This document shows, piece after piece, positions 45,391-56,534 of a stretch of 64,000 nt of DNA. The translations under genes and the position numbers were made by a program. The first letter of the stretch is position 1, and each line of letters starts with the position of its first letter. The DNA is taken from assembly GCA_023376005.1 (NCBI GenBank), contig CM042152.1, positions 80,454,479-80,518,478 on the forward strand, given 5' to 3'. Under the pieces are notes generated by a model, which saw nothing but the letters and a program-made list of their open reading frames with translations, ran no database searches and was not told the DNA's origin. The stretch is from Doryteuthis pealeii (Eukaryota > Mollusca > Cephalopoda > Myopsida > Loliginidae).

Positions 45391-45494
45391 TCCTTGAATT
45401 GAGTTTTTCAAATCTTCTTGCAAATTCTTAATGCAGTTTATATAGATAAACAAATTCAAAGTTATCAATGTATATTAGTAAATTAATCTCTTGT

Positions 45495-45777
45495 GGTTGG
45501 TTGGTTGGTTGGTTGGTTGGATTTTACGGCATGCCAACCCATTGGGTCATTTTATGCTGAAGACTTTTTTGTTTTATTCATTTTTTATGAGTGCTTAATT
45601 AAAAAATATGTTTTTCTATTTAACCCATAGATGGGGCCCTAACAAGTACTCCCTCTCCGGGTCAGAGTGAACCTGGGAGTAATGGCGATGAAGGGGTACT
45701 CCACATTGCCCAGAGCTCCAGAATTGGAACCTCACCATCAGATAGTTTAACACCATACCCAGGACATAGTCTCCAAT
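45495..45777 (-). mobile_element. SINE-B, 3' half
   Basis: Reverse orientation: (GGTT)n at 45497-45520, ACGGCATGCCAACCCATTGG, CTATTTAACCCATAGATGG, GGTCAGAGTGAACCTGGGAG, GGTACTCCACA and CACCATACCCAGGACAT. Confidence 0.8.
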
Positions 45778-45896
45778 GAACACCTATGATTTTATTCACT
45801 TTACCAAAATTTTATTTGACCCCGGAGTCTATATGGGGGACCATTTTGAAAAACCCTCATATAGAACATCATTTTCCTGTTTTTTTCTCTCTGTTT

Positions 45897-46540
45897 TGTT
45901 GATTGATTTTAATGGCATGTCAACCCATGTGGGCTTATTTTATACCCAGAGCTTAGGGAATTGCATACATTGTATGTTTACAGTTACATAGTGTCCATAG
46001 TACATTTTTTATGTATGACTGATTGATTTTAATGGCATGTCAAATCGTCTAGGATTATTTTATGCTTTGGGGTCATGAAATGGCGTTCATTGTACATTCT
46101 TGTTTATGATTGAATGACTGATTTTAATGGCATGTCAACCCACCTATTTTATTTTATGCCGAGTGGAAAGGGTAGGAAATTGCGTTCATTGTACATTTAT
46201 ATTTACGATTGATTGATAGAGTGAGTGAGTGATTTTAATGGCATGTCAACCCATCTAGGTTTATTTTATGCTGAGTGGAAAGGGTAGGAAATTGCGTTCA
46301 TTGTACATTTATATTTACGATTGATTGATTGAGTGAGTAAGTGATTTTAACGGCATATCAACCCATCTAGGGTTATTTTATACATCATGGTGAGGGAATC
46401 ACAGTCATTGTACATTTACATTTATGATTGATTGGTTGGTTGATTGATTTTAATGGCATGTCAACCCATGTGGGATTATTCTATGCCCAAAGGTTTGGGA
46501 ATTGCATACATTGTATGTTTATATTTACATTTTTGTGTTG
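45897..46540 (-). repeat. minisatellite derived from the SINE-B 3' end, 6 diverged units
   Basis: Units of about 85-120 bp begin near 45900, 46021, 46113, 46222, 46334 and 46444, each with TTTTAATGGCATGTCAACCC, TATTTTATGC and ATTGCGTTCATTGTACATTT. The first half of every unit is the reverse complement of the SINE-B end present at 45497-45560. Confidence 0.85.
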
Positions 46541-46575
46541 TTATTTAAGAGTTTTAACATTTTTTTTTTAATATT

Positions 46576-46960
46576 TCATTTTAACGATATGTCAAAATCC
46601 TCTGGGATAGTTTGTTTATAATTTTTTTTATATATTTTCATTTCTCTTAGAAATAACAAAATGTCATCTATTTTGACATTTTCAATAAATTCTTCACATT
46701 GTTTGTGTTGAAAAAAATGTTGTTGAATGAAAGCTAAATTTCTGCATTTTATGAGAAAATGTTTAACTGTTTCTGATGTCTGGTGGTTGTTCCTCTTGTT
46801 TGAGAATAAACGTGCGTGTAGGTCTTGTGTGAACAATGCACAATTGGGTCATGGAAACTTGTTTTCTTTCTGTATTTTCTGAAATCTGGTCTCAATTCTC
46901 TTAGCATGAGTTTTTATCAGGAACAGTTTATTGTGTATGTTCACTTTGTGTATATACAAT
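46576..46960 (-). mobile_element. LINE reverse-transcriptase C-terminal fragment
   Basis: Minus frame: HAKRIETRFQKIQKENKF, then TQDLHARLFSNKRN, TSETVKHFLIKCRNLAFIQQ. 'ETVKHFL..C..L' is the usual C-terminal block following the RT core in LINEs. One stop interrupts the upstream part. Confidence 0.65.
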
Positions 46961-47190
46961 ATGTTTTCATTATGTTTACTAAGATCTAATTCACAAAATA
47001 GTAAACAGGATATTGTAATATTCAGAGTATTATATTATGTCCGCCTGATGAAAAACTACCATGGTCAGTAGTAAGAGACTGTCTGTCTACAATATACAAA
47101 TCTAAAAAAAAGGGATACTCTGGTGGAGTCAGGTTAGAAGAGTAGGGTCGGATCATATAAAACTTTTATATTCAAAACAAAAATATTTTC

Positions 47191-47193
<3 letters not shown>

Positions 47194-47250
<57 letters not shown>
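47194..47250. repeat. (GT)n microsatellite
   Basis: About 28 GT units; produces artificial Cys-Val and Thr-His reading frames. Confidence 0.97.
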
Positions 47251-47251
<1 letters not shown>

Positions 47252-47317
47252 CTGCAACATCTGATCCAGCTTTGCCATTCAAGGATGACACACCTTTTCC
47301 CGGAAACACTACACACT

Positions 47318-48430
47318 GGTGTAGTGTTTCCAGTTGGAAACAATATCTCTTTAGAATTGACTGTTTCAGTATAATTCTACACTTTATGATTAATATCATT
47401 TATCCATATCCTACTAAAAAAAGAAAAAAAAAGTCTTGATATGCCATAAAACAAAACAACAATCAGATCTGTGAAGATTAATAAAAATAAAATAAAAGCA
47501 AATAAGAATAAATAAAATAAAAAATAAAACAAAATTAAATTAAATATAAAAAAATAAATAAAAAGACACAAAAAGTAACAATTTCCCAGAAGGCCTCAGA
47601 CCGGAAGAACCCTTGGGACATGTGCAGAAAAAAAAAACAATTCCTGGTGCCAAAAGGAATCTCTTTCTTTTTACTCCGGGGCTTCGTAGGAGACACACCT
47701 ATTGACTGTGTTAGAGCATCTCACAATAGTGTAATGGTTAACAAGCTAGATTCACAGTCCATTGTTAATGAGTTCAATTTTCATTGGGCACCCCATACTT
47801 CTGGCCTTGTGCCACATCTAAACTAGGCTTAGTAAATAACTATTGACTTGCTTGGGAAAATATCTCCTCTCCAAGAAATAGTGTGAATCTACAAATAAAT
47901 GTCTAACCCTAAAGTTATCCTTATCTTTGTTCCTTTTGCTTCTTTTCCTAAATTCCCTTTCAACTTAACCACCCCCAAAAGAAGGAAGAACCAGTTATAT
48001 TTAGGGTTTAAATACCAACCAGGAATGACCTTAAAACTACAAAGAACTGACAACCAATGAAACCCCATAAATCTCCAGGACTCTGCTAAGTATCTGAACC
48101 AATTTTAATAGTGCTGTCGTTTTAAATGTGTTGGATTTCCAGTTGAAAACAATATCTCTTTAGAAATGATTGTTTTGTTACAATTCTACACTTTATTATT
48201 AACATCATTTATTCATATCCCACAAAAAAAAAGTCTTAATATGCCATAAATCAAAACAACATCAGATCTCCAGGACTCTGCTAAGTATCTGAACCAATTT
48301 TAATAGTGCTGTCGTTTTAAATGTGTTGGGTTTCCAGGTGGAAACAATATCAGTCAATTCTAAAGAGAATTGACTGTTTCATTACAATTCCACACTTTAT
48401 GATAAATAATATTTATTTATATGTTATATG
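47318..48430. repeat. dispersed three-copy repeat with a 194-bp tandem step
   Basis: TTTCCAGTTGGAAACAATAT, TAGAATTGACTGTTTCA and TTCTACACTTTATGATTA at about 47320-47400 recur at 48140-48220 and 48330-48415. TCTCCAGGACTCTGCTAAGT at 48074 and 48269 shows the tandem step. A SINE-D copy lies between (47707-47840). Confidence 0.75.
47707..47840 (+). mobile_element. SINE-D copy
   Basis: GCATCTCACAATAGTGTAAT-GGTTAACAAGC, GTCCATTGTTAATGAGTTCA and CTGGCCTTGTGCCACATCTA match 61787-62035. Confidence 0.75.
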
Positions 48431-49129
48431 CCCATCAGGTATATCAGGAGGCGAGGTCATTTGCTGAGAGGGAAGGGTCAGGATTTGATCAACCCCGATT
48501 GGTCCCCAGGGTGAGGAAATCCATTGTTGAAAGACCAGAAATTTCCAATGATCCCAAGGATATAACAACGCTGATGACTTCCCTCTCGATCATCTTATAG
48601 ATGTATTTTATGAGCCCTTTGCATATTGGGTATTTAAATGGCAAGAGGGAGAGAGAGACAGAGAGACAGAGAGGATGAGGGGGATGATGGGTTCTTAGTT
48701 TTCTGCTTTTTGTTTGTTCAGCTGCCATTTTCCTTTGTTGGGCTGATTTCTTTTTTCTGGGCTGGGCAGTCTCTGCATTTCTTGTAGATTAATTAAGCAA
48801 GCAAGACTTTCTTGTTTTTACTATAGCTTTTATTAAAAACAACCCCAGCTCAAAGGGTTCTCAAACCGCGCAGATGAGAGTCGGCATCTTGAGAGCGTTG
48901 ATCACATCTTCTTCCGGTGACTAACTGCCGGCAACTGCTTAACTAAAATTTATTTCTGTCACACGCTTCTTATGGCGGATTTCGGAGGGGTCACCATTTG
49001 CCAGTCATAACGGTTGGCATCAACTTTCCATTCAACTCCCTCTGATTTTGAATTTTCAACAAACTAAATTCAAATTCTAGCTATACTACTTATACAATCC
49101 ATAGGCTACCCACAAATTATGTAACATTT
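48423..49129 (+). mobile_element. LTR-like element, solo
   Basis: Starts TGTTATATGCCCATCAGG and ends ACCCACAAATTATGTAACA; TG..CA ends fit an LTR. The right half matches 31370-31777. No clear target duplication, so the left border is tentative. The same end recurs at 49255-49310. Confidence 0.5.
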
Positions 49130-49509
49130 GTATTTTGCTTCCACAGGAATTGAATGAAATACGATATTAATTATTTAATTCTGTTAAGTTTGATTTTTTG
49201 AATAAATATAATTTTGGTACTAATGCAGAATAGCATGCAAGTGATAAACACTCAATTCAAATTCTAGCTACACTCCCTACACAATTCATAGGCTACCCAT
49301 GAATTGTTTAACATATATTCCACCAAACACAGAGCATTGCATTGTCAGGGTGTAATCCTATTCTTGGTACAGGCATGGGCTGTTATAAACATTGGAACCC
49401 TTGTAAACAATCCCAAAAAAATCTGGAAAAGAAAATGGATGACATGTAGATTAGAGGAAGAATTGATATTGTTGCGTACTGAGGTTTTCACGGTACCAAA
49501 TCGATATAA

Positions 49510-50093
49510 TGTTGTATACCCTTTTTACTTCTTACTTCTAGTCGTCTTTTCTTCTGGTCGGCTTTGGTTCTTCTTTATCTTGACTTGGTATATCTTCTAA
49601 CATCTTGCGTCTGGGTCTGGAATCTTCTAAGGTCTGGAATTTCTTGGGGACTTCGGGTCTGGTTTCTGTTAGGGATTTCTCCTTATCAGAAGCCCTGTGT
49701 CATTGTTAGTTTTTAGTAAACACAAGACTTGATTTTCTTTTAATGTTACTTTATTCGGTAAATCCCCAACCCAGATATAACATAGCGCGTATGCAGAGTT
49801 ACAGTTTAGACAGAGCATCATGGCCGACTGATCTGTCTGACGTCCACTGCAAAACTAAACTAAAGCTCCTTACTATTCTTAAACTGGAACAGGTTCTTCT
49901 ATGCCTTCCAGTTCCCACGATTTATCCCCGGAAGGCAAGGTGAGATTGAGGTCAAACGCCGTCACTCACTTTCAGGGCCATCAACTGCACTGATCGCTAC
50001 CATATCTCTATACTACCTTACATAAGTATGAAAAGGGTCATCCCCTCAGAATTACAGGCAATAATCTTATGCCACCGCATAGATTATGTAACA
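49510..50093 (+). mobile_element. solo LTR (family with TGTTGTATACC start)
   Basis: TGTTGTATACCC...CGCATAGATTATGTAACA with inner CATCCCCTCAGAATTACAG shared with 50893-51365. Flanks TATAA and ATATA are similar but not an exact duplication. Confidence 0.65.
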
Positions 50094-50159
50094 ATATATA
50101 TATTATAATTACCAATCCCTTTGCACAAAGTCAATTTTTAATTGTAGTTTAACAGGTTT

Positions 50160-50390
50160 GAATTCAGTTTTCCTTCTCCTAAACTGGTTGCTATGCCAAG
50201 GTTTAAGTGCCTAGTCTGCCCTATTATTTACCCATAACTGGAGGGAGAATTGTTGAATGTATACTTTTCCCAAGGGTACTAGTGCAATGTGAAATGCAAA
50301 CAGCATCATGTAGGATTTGAACTCTGGTCAATGAGTCCATTTTCTAAAACTGTAGCCATTACACCAAGTATGCCTCCTCAGGGTATTCTG
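50160..50390 (-). mobile_element. SINE-E copy
   Basis: CATAACTGGAGGGAGAATTG, CTAGTGCAATGTGAAATGCA and the head complement ACTGTAGCCATTACACCAAG-TATGCCTCC. Confidence 0.65.
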
Positions 50391-50392
50391 AA

Positions 50393-50453
50393 GTAAACAG
50401 TGACATAATTTTGGTTACAGACAGACACCAAATCTCTATTATAATAAGATATA
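50393..50453 (-). mobile_element. Helitron 5'-end fragment (family 1)
   Basis: Minus strand: TCTTATTATAATAGAGATTT then GGTGTCTGTCTGTAACC and TGTCACTG, matching the 5' ends at 22810 and 32142. Confidence 0.6.
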
Positions 50454-50892
50454 AAAGTGAAAGATAATCAAGATAGAACATGTATCTATGTCAGTGTGAT
50501 TGACCTTTTGACCTGATTATTGTGAAAGATTTATCAAATGAATTAAATGTCATCATGAGGTAGAGTTCAAACCCTTGTTTGTCAGCAGACGATGTCTGAA
50601 CTTTGACCCTCAGTAGTCAAAAAATGTTATACAATAAGAACTTCTTTTTTGTTGTTGTTGTTGTTATTGTTTCATTTTGTGACACGTTTCCAGGATCGCT
50701 TAACACTCTGTGTATGAGTTTAAATTACCAGAATTGAATTTTGAATTTTAAGTTTTTAAAATTTAACAGAGGTGATTAATGCAGGTTTTTACTGGTCGGC
50801 CTACACTGCTGTGTCCATGTATCAGTATCGACAGGAGAATGTCACTCATGACTTTGTCGTTGCTTCTCCAGAAGTTTCTGCCAACAACTAAG

Positions 50893-51365
50893 TGTTGTAT
50901 ACCCTCTCTTTTTACTTTCTTACTTCTATTTTTCTTCTTCTGTTCATCTTTTCTATCTTACGTTCTTCTTCTAGCGTCTCTTCTAATGTCTCTTCTAGCG
51001 TCTGGACTTTGTCTTGGTGGTCGGTCGCACTTAATTAATTTCTTCTAGGTCAGTCTTGTTGCCAAGACTTTCATTAATCACAAAATCCATATTACTTATG
51101 TAAACTTTTATTTACTTAACTAAACATTTCATGTAACTAACATAACGTGTGTGTGCAGTGAGCTTCAGCTAAGGCAGAAAGACCTTATCTGCCGGACGTC
51201 CAAGCTGAAACTGAAGACCCAACCAGGTCCCACGTGACTTCACGTATTTCGCGGGCTTTCTGTAATATTCGATGGAAAGTCCCGCCCGTGATATGAAAAG
51301 GGGCCATCCCCTCAGAATTACAGGGGGTTGACAATAATCTATGAAACCGCATAGATTATGTAACA
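50893..51365 (+). mobile_element. solo LTR with 5-bp target duplication
   Basis: TGTTGTATACCC ... GATTATGTAACA, flanked on both sides by CTAAG (50888-50892 and 51366-51370). This is a clean solo LTR left by recombination. Contains a CTTCTTCT-rich half and GTCCCACGTGACTTCACG. The 5-bp duplication fits Ty3/gypsy or BEL-type integration. Confidence 0.85.
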
Positions 51366-51793
51366 CTAAGGTCATCAATTTCTTTGATAGTAGAGCAAGA
51401 ATTATCCAGAGGACTACCAATTGTTGTAAATGTTATTTGGGGTAAATCATGGTAATCATTTCCACACAATTTACCTTGTGAACCAGTGAATATTCTAGGA
51501 CTTCTCGTAGTATCATCAACATAACTGAAAAGAGGTCTAAAGGGAAGTTAATTTTGATGCAGGGAGCAACCAATGGTGTGTAGACTTCTCGGTGTCTTTT
51601 TCTCTAGAAGTGTTAGAAGTCCAACCTCACAATGTGTATTTGTATTGGTGTTGTCTATAATAACAGCCTTTGATGAGCATTTGATTTCATGTTTGTTTGT
51701 CTCACCTGAATAATCTGTGTAATAAGAGGCAGGTGATCATACAGCTGGGTTTTTTTTATGCTGCTTCCAAGATTTGTTCAAGACACTGCAAAA

Positions 51794-52056
51794 TTTAGAC
51801 CATATGACCTTTAGGCACCCCTTTTGTGATCTCGATTCATAAGGACATGTTTTTCATTTACACCGTCAAAATCCAGTTGTTTGTTAGGGTTTAGGGTTAT
51901 TGTTAGGGTTAGGGGTTAGGGGCTAGGGGTTAGTTTTATAATTTTTTAAAATCTCTAAAAATCGTCTGTTAACAACCGGATTTTCATGGTGTAAATGAAA
52001 AACATGTCCTTATGAATCGAGATCGTAAAAAGGGTGCCTAAAGGTCATATGGTCCC
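51794..52056. mobile_element. fold-back element with telomere-like centre
   Basis: Arms of about 85 bp: 51798-51882 (GACCATATGACCTTTAGGCA, TCTCGATTCATAAGGACATG) and 51970-52053 (its reverse complement with few mismatches). The centre 51883-51935 is a run of TTAGGG/TTAGGGG-type units (GGTTTAGGGTTATTGTTAGG, GTTAGGGGTTAGGGGCTAGG). Confidence 0.85.
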
Positions 52057-52069
52057 AAAATTCTTATGT

Positions 52070-52478
52070 AGCTCCCATCTAACTTTTTCTCTAAGCATTT
52101 TGTTAGGGTCCAGGTGTTGTGGCTGTACAGTAGCACAGATATGGCTACAGATTGGAAGAATTATCACTTTGTTTCGTCAATGAGATCAGATTTCCATATG
52201 ATGGATAATTTGTTTATAGCAATCTGTGCCTTTCCTATATGTGCATTGACATTGCTTTCTGTAGATGAGATATTACTACCTAGGTATGTGAAATGGTGTT
52301 GTAATTTTAGAGGCTTACCATCAAGCAAAGAAATGTCTCCATCTTGTTTAAAGCACATGAACTCAGTTCACATAGAGACCAGTGCTTCCTGCCACCCTCT
52401 CTATGCTATGCAGCAGAGATACTGCTTGTGCAGGTGTATCTGCTAGAAGCACTAGATCATCTGTGTAGGTATATCGCC
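52070..52478 (-). mobile_element. LINE reverse-transcriptase fragment with YTDD catalytic motif
   Basis: Minus strand: WRYTYTDDLVLLADTPAQA (Y-x-D-D catalytic box), SLLHSIERVAGSTGLYVN, then after a stop HHFTYLGSNISSTESNV, IGKAQIAINKLSIIWKSDL, and in another frame VLLYSHNTWTLTKCLEKK. This is the RT palm to thumb region of an RTE/endonuclease-type LINE. Stops and frameshifts make it a pseudogene copy. Confidence 0.88.
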
Positions 52479-52490
52479 AGCTTTTTGCCT

Positions 52491-52946
52491 TGTGGGGATT
52501 ATCTTCCCTTTGCCAGGAAGAGTTATCTTCCCGCGGTGTTGCCGTTTGTTCCCACTAGGGGACCTCTGGTATTTAAGTGCCTTATTTAAACTTCTCTCCC
52601 TCTTTTCTACCTCTCCTCGTAGGTACCCACATGGGTTAGACAATTTTCATTCCCTTCTTGTTGGGGCTTCGGCCCTCAATGCCGGCTACTGGTCACTGTA
52701 AGTGATTTATACAGCATGGACTATTTTTAGTCTCATGTCTGTACCTTTATATTATGTGTACTTTAATATTATCTTGTCCGTGACTTTTATGTATGTATCT
52801 TTATGTACACTCTTCTCTTCCATCTTCTATTGTTTATGTATCTTGTTTATTCATGTGCTGTATTATATAAAATGTTTTGTCTCAGAAATGTGTCGGAGTT
52901 GTATGTTCAATTATGACTTTGAACCTTACAAGTGGTGACCCTGACG
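52491..52946 (+). mobile_element. Ty3/gypsy-type 5' LTR followed by primer-binding site
   Basis: TG (52491) to CA (52930), 440 bp, then AG and TGGTGACCCTGACGTG (52933-52948), the arrangement LTR-spacer-PBS with TGG complementary to a tRNA CCA end. After about 53045 no gag or pol follows, so the element is truncated. It starts 12 bp from the LINE RT fragment, probably inserted into it. Confidence 0.75.
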
Positions 52947-52989
52947 TGATGAACAACGTTTTTGAAGGCCTTGTTTCACATTACAACTT

Positions 52990-53047
52990 TTTTAGGGTAA
53001 AGCCTTTTTCTAGGGTAAAGCCTTTTTCTAGGGTAAAGCCCTTTTCT
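52990..53047. repeat. 18-bp tandem repeat, 3 copies
   Basis: TTTTTAGGGTAAAGCC-type unit (TCTAGGGTAAAGCCTTTT) three times. It lies in the leader region after the PBS. Confidence 0.9.
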
Positions 53048-53460
53048 TTTATGGGATCTAATGACAAGTGAAAGCAACGACTATCAGGGAAATATCTTGA
53101 GACAAATTTCTTTTGGACACAAGTGAAGTATAACATCCATCTCGGTTGTGTTCTTGTTTGGGTTTTTTTTGTTTTTGAGGGACGAAGCAAAACAGGCAAT
53201 GCGAACCTAGGCATCATGACAGTGATCTTGGAGACTAGAGTTAATTTTGGCCTTGGCTATGTGTATGGTCCTTCTCTTTAGATAGATTGGCCATGTGCTA
53301 CTTCTTACAGCTCAGAGGATTTGTGGGGTCTGGAGACATCTAGTGTTAATGTTAAAAAAAGGTACAGTGGGTTTATTTGCATTATTAAATTTGTAAGTAG
53401 GTCCAGCCTAAATTCTTATCTCTAGACTCTGATATAGGTAAAAATCTAAACATTTGGCTA

Positions 53461-53795
53461 TCCATTTCTCTCTCTCTCTTTCTCTCATCCCACCTCTGTC
53501 TTACCTCATCTGTTTCCCCCCTCTCTCTTTCTCTATCTCTCTTTCTTATCCCACCTCTCTCTTGCCTCATCTGTTCCCCCTCTCTCTCTCTCCCACCTCT
53601 GTCTTATCTCATCTGTTCCTCCCCTCTCCTCTCTCTTTCTCATCCCACCTCTCTCTTGCCTCATCTGTTCCCTCTCTCTCTCTCTTCCACCTCTGTCTTA
53701 TCTCATCTGTTCCTCCCCTCTCCTCTCTCCTCTCTCTTTCTCTATCTCTCTTTCTCATCCCACCTCTGTCTTGCCTCATCTGTCCCCCCCCCCCT
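53461..53795. repeat. pyrimidine-rich minisatellite
   Basis: Units of about 60-70 bp (ATCCCACCTCTGTCTTACCT, CATCTGTTCCCCC, CTCTCTCTTTCTC) repeated five to six times. Open frames across it are low-complexity artefacts. 53820-54250 holds only AT-rich DNA. Confidence 0.9.
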
Positions 53796-54254
53796 CAAAT
53801 GAATAGAGCCATGGCAATTTGGGGCAGATATTAACAGTAGATAAATCAGGCAATTTTTCTAAATAGGTCGGTAAAATAAAAAAAGGTTACAGCACTTGGT
53901 CCCCAGTGTTCTGATTGTTGCCATCAGATAATAATGTATAATTAAAAAAATAGTGTGGTCCCTCATAAAATGCTTAAAATTTTGGGTGTTCTGCTATATT
54001 TCTATATATTAATTTATTCTCCTCTATAATTTAAAGTATTAAATTATTTGTTCAGCATTAATTCAATTATTTGTTCTACATTAGATATGCTCAATTTTTC
54101 TCAAGGGAGGTAATAAATTTTTTTTTTCAATTTTAAAACAATTACTAAATTTCAGGGAATTGTCAAATTTTATTGAAATTTTCAGCACTTTATTCATTAA
54201 GGACTTAATTCTATAATAAATAGTTTATTTTATCAAAAAATGATGCTTAAATAC

Positions 54255-54735
54255 GGAATCCTGGTGGCTGAGCAGTCCATGACATGCAACACTCCACTTT
54301 TGCTCTTACTTAGGCTAGAGGGGCAGTCAGAGAGGCCCCCTTCAATCAATCGGCTGGTCATGCCCTAGCACATATGTTTGCTCTGACTCTATTGCCCTTA
54401 TACCAAACACACAACTCTATTTATCATATATGTGTTAGAAGGCAGTGGCTGAGGGTCTTAGTATCCTGGGTATGATGTTAAACTGCATCTTTGGGGAGTG
54501 ACGTTCCCCTTCCTCACAATCACTCCCAGATCTGCTTTGACCCTAGGCGGTAGTACCTGTTAGAGTAGCATATATGGGTTAAATTGATGCAAAAATGAGT
54601 TTTTAAAAATTTGTTGAAAAAAAGAATAATTGAGTTGAAAATAAAAATTTGAATGAATAAAACTAAACATCTTTGGCATAAAATAACCCAATAAGGGTTG
54701 ACATGCTGTAAAATCTAACCAACTTAACAACCATC
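54255..54735 (+). mobile_element. SINE-B, best full-length copy
   Basis: GAATCCTGGTGGCTGAGCAG, TCCATGACATGCAACACTCC, GCCCTTATACCAA, GGGTCTTAGTATCCTGGGTA, GTAGTACCTGTTAGAG, AAAATAACCCAATAAGGG, TTGACATGCTGTAAAATC and a degenerate AACC-rich end. No clear A/B boxes, so it may be a non-autonomous LINE derivative. Reference copy for the family here. Confidence 0.8.
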
Positions 54736-55490
54736 CAGTCCCTAATTTTTTACATTTCTAGAAAGATCAAAACCATAAGACCACATTAAAAGAAAAAAAA
54801 GAAAACATTTAAAAGAAAAATTTTTTTAAAAGTTATTTGAAAATTTATAAGTTATTTTCTTAAAACTCAAAAAATAATTTTTGTAGCATCTTTTCTTTTT
54901 ACATAGTTTTAAAATCAATATTTTTCTTTGAATTAATTAACAAAAAACAATATTTTATCTGGTTCAATAGACCTATTTTTGATCACTTAAAAATTTAATT
55001 GTGAACTTTAAACGTTTCGGAAGTGGCATACAATATTTTTGTTATGAATAATAAAATATATTTAATCTATCTAAAAATGTTTGATTAAAAATGCACAATT
55101 TTGCACAACATATTTTCAGAGATTTTTATATATTTAAAAATTATTACTAATAATTGTTCTTTTTTGTTTGCATAAGACTAGCATTAAAGAATTTTTTTTC
55201 TCGTCTTTTTCTTCAAAATACACTGATTTTCACTCTGGGGACAGCAACAACTGTTTCATCCGTTTTTTTTTTTTTTTTTGTTTTTTTTAGCTGTGCAGTA
55301 TAAATGTCCTGAAATGAATTTATACGTGTAATCTTTCGTAATTTTGTCCAATTTTAAGTTGCGTTTAGTCTATTTTTTAGTTGAAAATCATCAGTTATTT
55401 CCCTTTAACTCGGAAAATTGGACATACCTATTGTAAATTGTATTGTTTGCTCGAGTTTTTATTTTTATAAAAGTAGGGTAATAACTACTT
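54736..55490. other. AT-rich intergenic DNA, nothing recognised
   Basis: Long A and T runs and no supported feature. Confidence 0.5.
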
Positions 55491-55493
55491 AAA

Positions 55494-55595
55494 ATGTTTC
55501 TTTGGCGTAGAGTGTCACCGGACATTCCAAACATTCCAGAAGGAACCGCACAATCCGAAAAGTACGCGGAAAAAGTTACAACAATAATGAAATAA
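55494..55595 (+). CDS. small open frame behind a TATA-like box, unknown
   Basis: ATG at 55494 (A at -3), 33 codons and stop: MFLWRRVSPDIPNIPEGTAQ then SEKYAEKVTTIMK. TTTTATAAAAG lies about 25 bp upstream. The composition is less AT-rich and more protein-like than nearby DNA. It may be a real micro-ORF, a first exon or chance; I recognise no family. Confidence 0.25.
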   Translation: MFLWRRVSPDIPNIPEGTAQSEKYAEKVTTIMK

Positions 55596-55784
55596 ATAAA
55601 AGAAATCAATAATATCAGGGTTTTTTTTGTTTTTTTTCAAATGGACACTGGGAATGATTTGTATTTCGAATGCGAGTAACCCTCTCATTTTACCGATATA
55701 TTCCGAAACATCGCCCATTATTCATTACTGCTATGCTATGTCAGAGTAAAAAAAAAAAAAAATCCCCAAATTTAAAAAAAAATT

Positions 55785-56095
55785 TTTTACATTTAATTTT
55801 CCAATTTTCGGTACTTATTTTCAACCAGAATAGCTCCCTTATTTTTTTCTTCTTCTATTCACACCTTCGTACTTCTGTCTTTTTTAGTTTCCAAAGTATA
55901 TAATATAACACCACCGATATTTTGCGCACCAAAAATAAGGGGGGGGGGGGGCAAAGTTAAGTGACCTGAAAAAAAATCAGAAAGTTTTGAAATAAAATAA
56001 CTGAAGCATAATAAAATTCCTTCATTGATAAATCAACACTGAAAATTTCATTAAAATCGAATAATTCCCTGATTTTTTGGTATTTTTTTTTTCAA
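55785..56095. repeat. dispersed repeat, partner of 58335-58655
   Basis: CGGTACTTATTTTC, TTTTTCTTCTATTCACA, GATATTTTGCGC, AAGTTAAGTGACCTGAAAAA and CCTTCATTGATAAATCAACA are shared in order with 58335-58655, with moderate divergence. Confidence 0.8.
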
Positions 56096-56534
56096 TTGTG
56101 GTGTAAAATACGCATATGACGTGACTTTTGGCAGACCCTATGCCTATTCTATGCTAATGTGTATCTAATTATCTTAACAGGTGTAGCTCCATGCTTCATC
56201 AAAGAACTTTAAAATCATCGGTTATGAAAGGAGAAATAAGTGGAAAAATACTGTGTGCATTCAAAGAGTAGGATGCTAGTCTTAACTCTTAAAAGATAGG
56301 AAATAACTTTTTTCTTCGTTTTTCTTTCTTCTTTTTTTTTACTTCTTTTTTCTGTTAATACTCTATTTATTGAATTGGTTCAGTACAGGACATACACAGT
56401 GAGGATCGAACTCATAGTCGTGATTCTGTCTTCTAAATATATAGTCTTAAAGAAGCCAAAATCAGTGTAAGGAGAATCGAGAAAGAAAAGACGTTTCCTT
56501 ATGGTTGGTCGTTAGTTCCACACTTCGTTTCCTG

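Noticed and set aside
47134..47439. Cys-Val and Thr-His repeat proteins
   Set aside because: Translations of a (GT)n microsatellite.
51883..51935. true chromosome end
   Set aside because: TTAGGG-like units are few, degenerate and enclosed by inverted arms, with ordinary sequence on both sides.
53454..53834. 126-codon Ser/Leu-rich protein
   Set aside because: Low-complexity translation of a CT-rich minisatellite.
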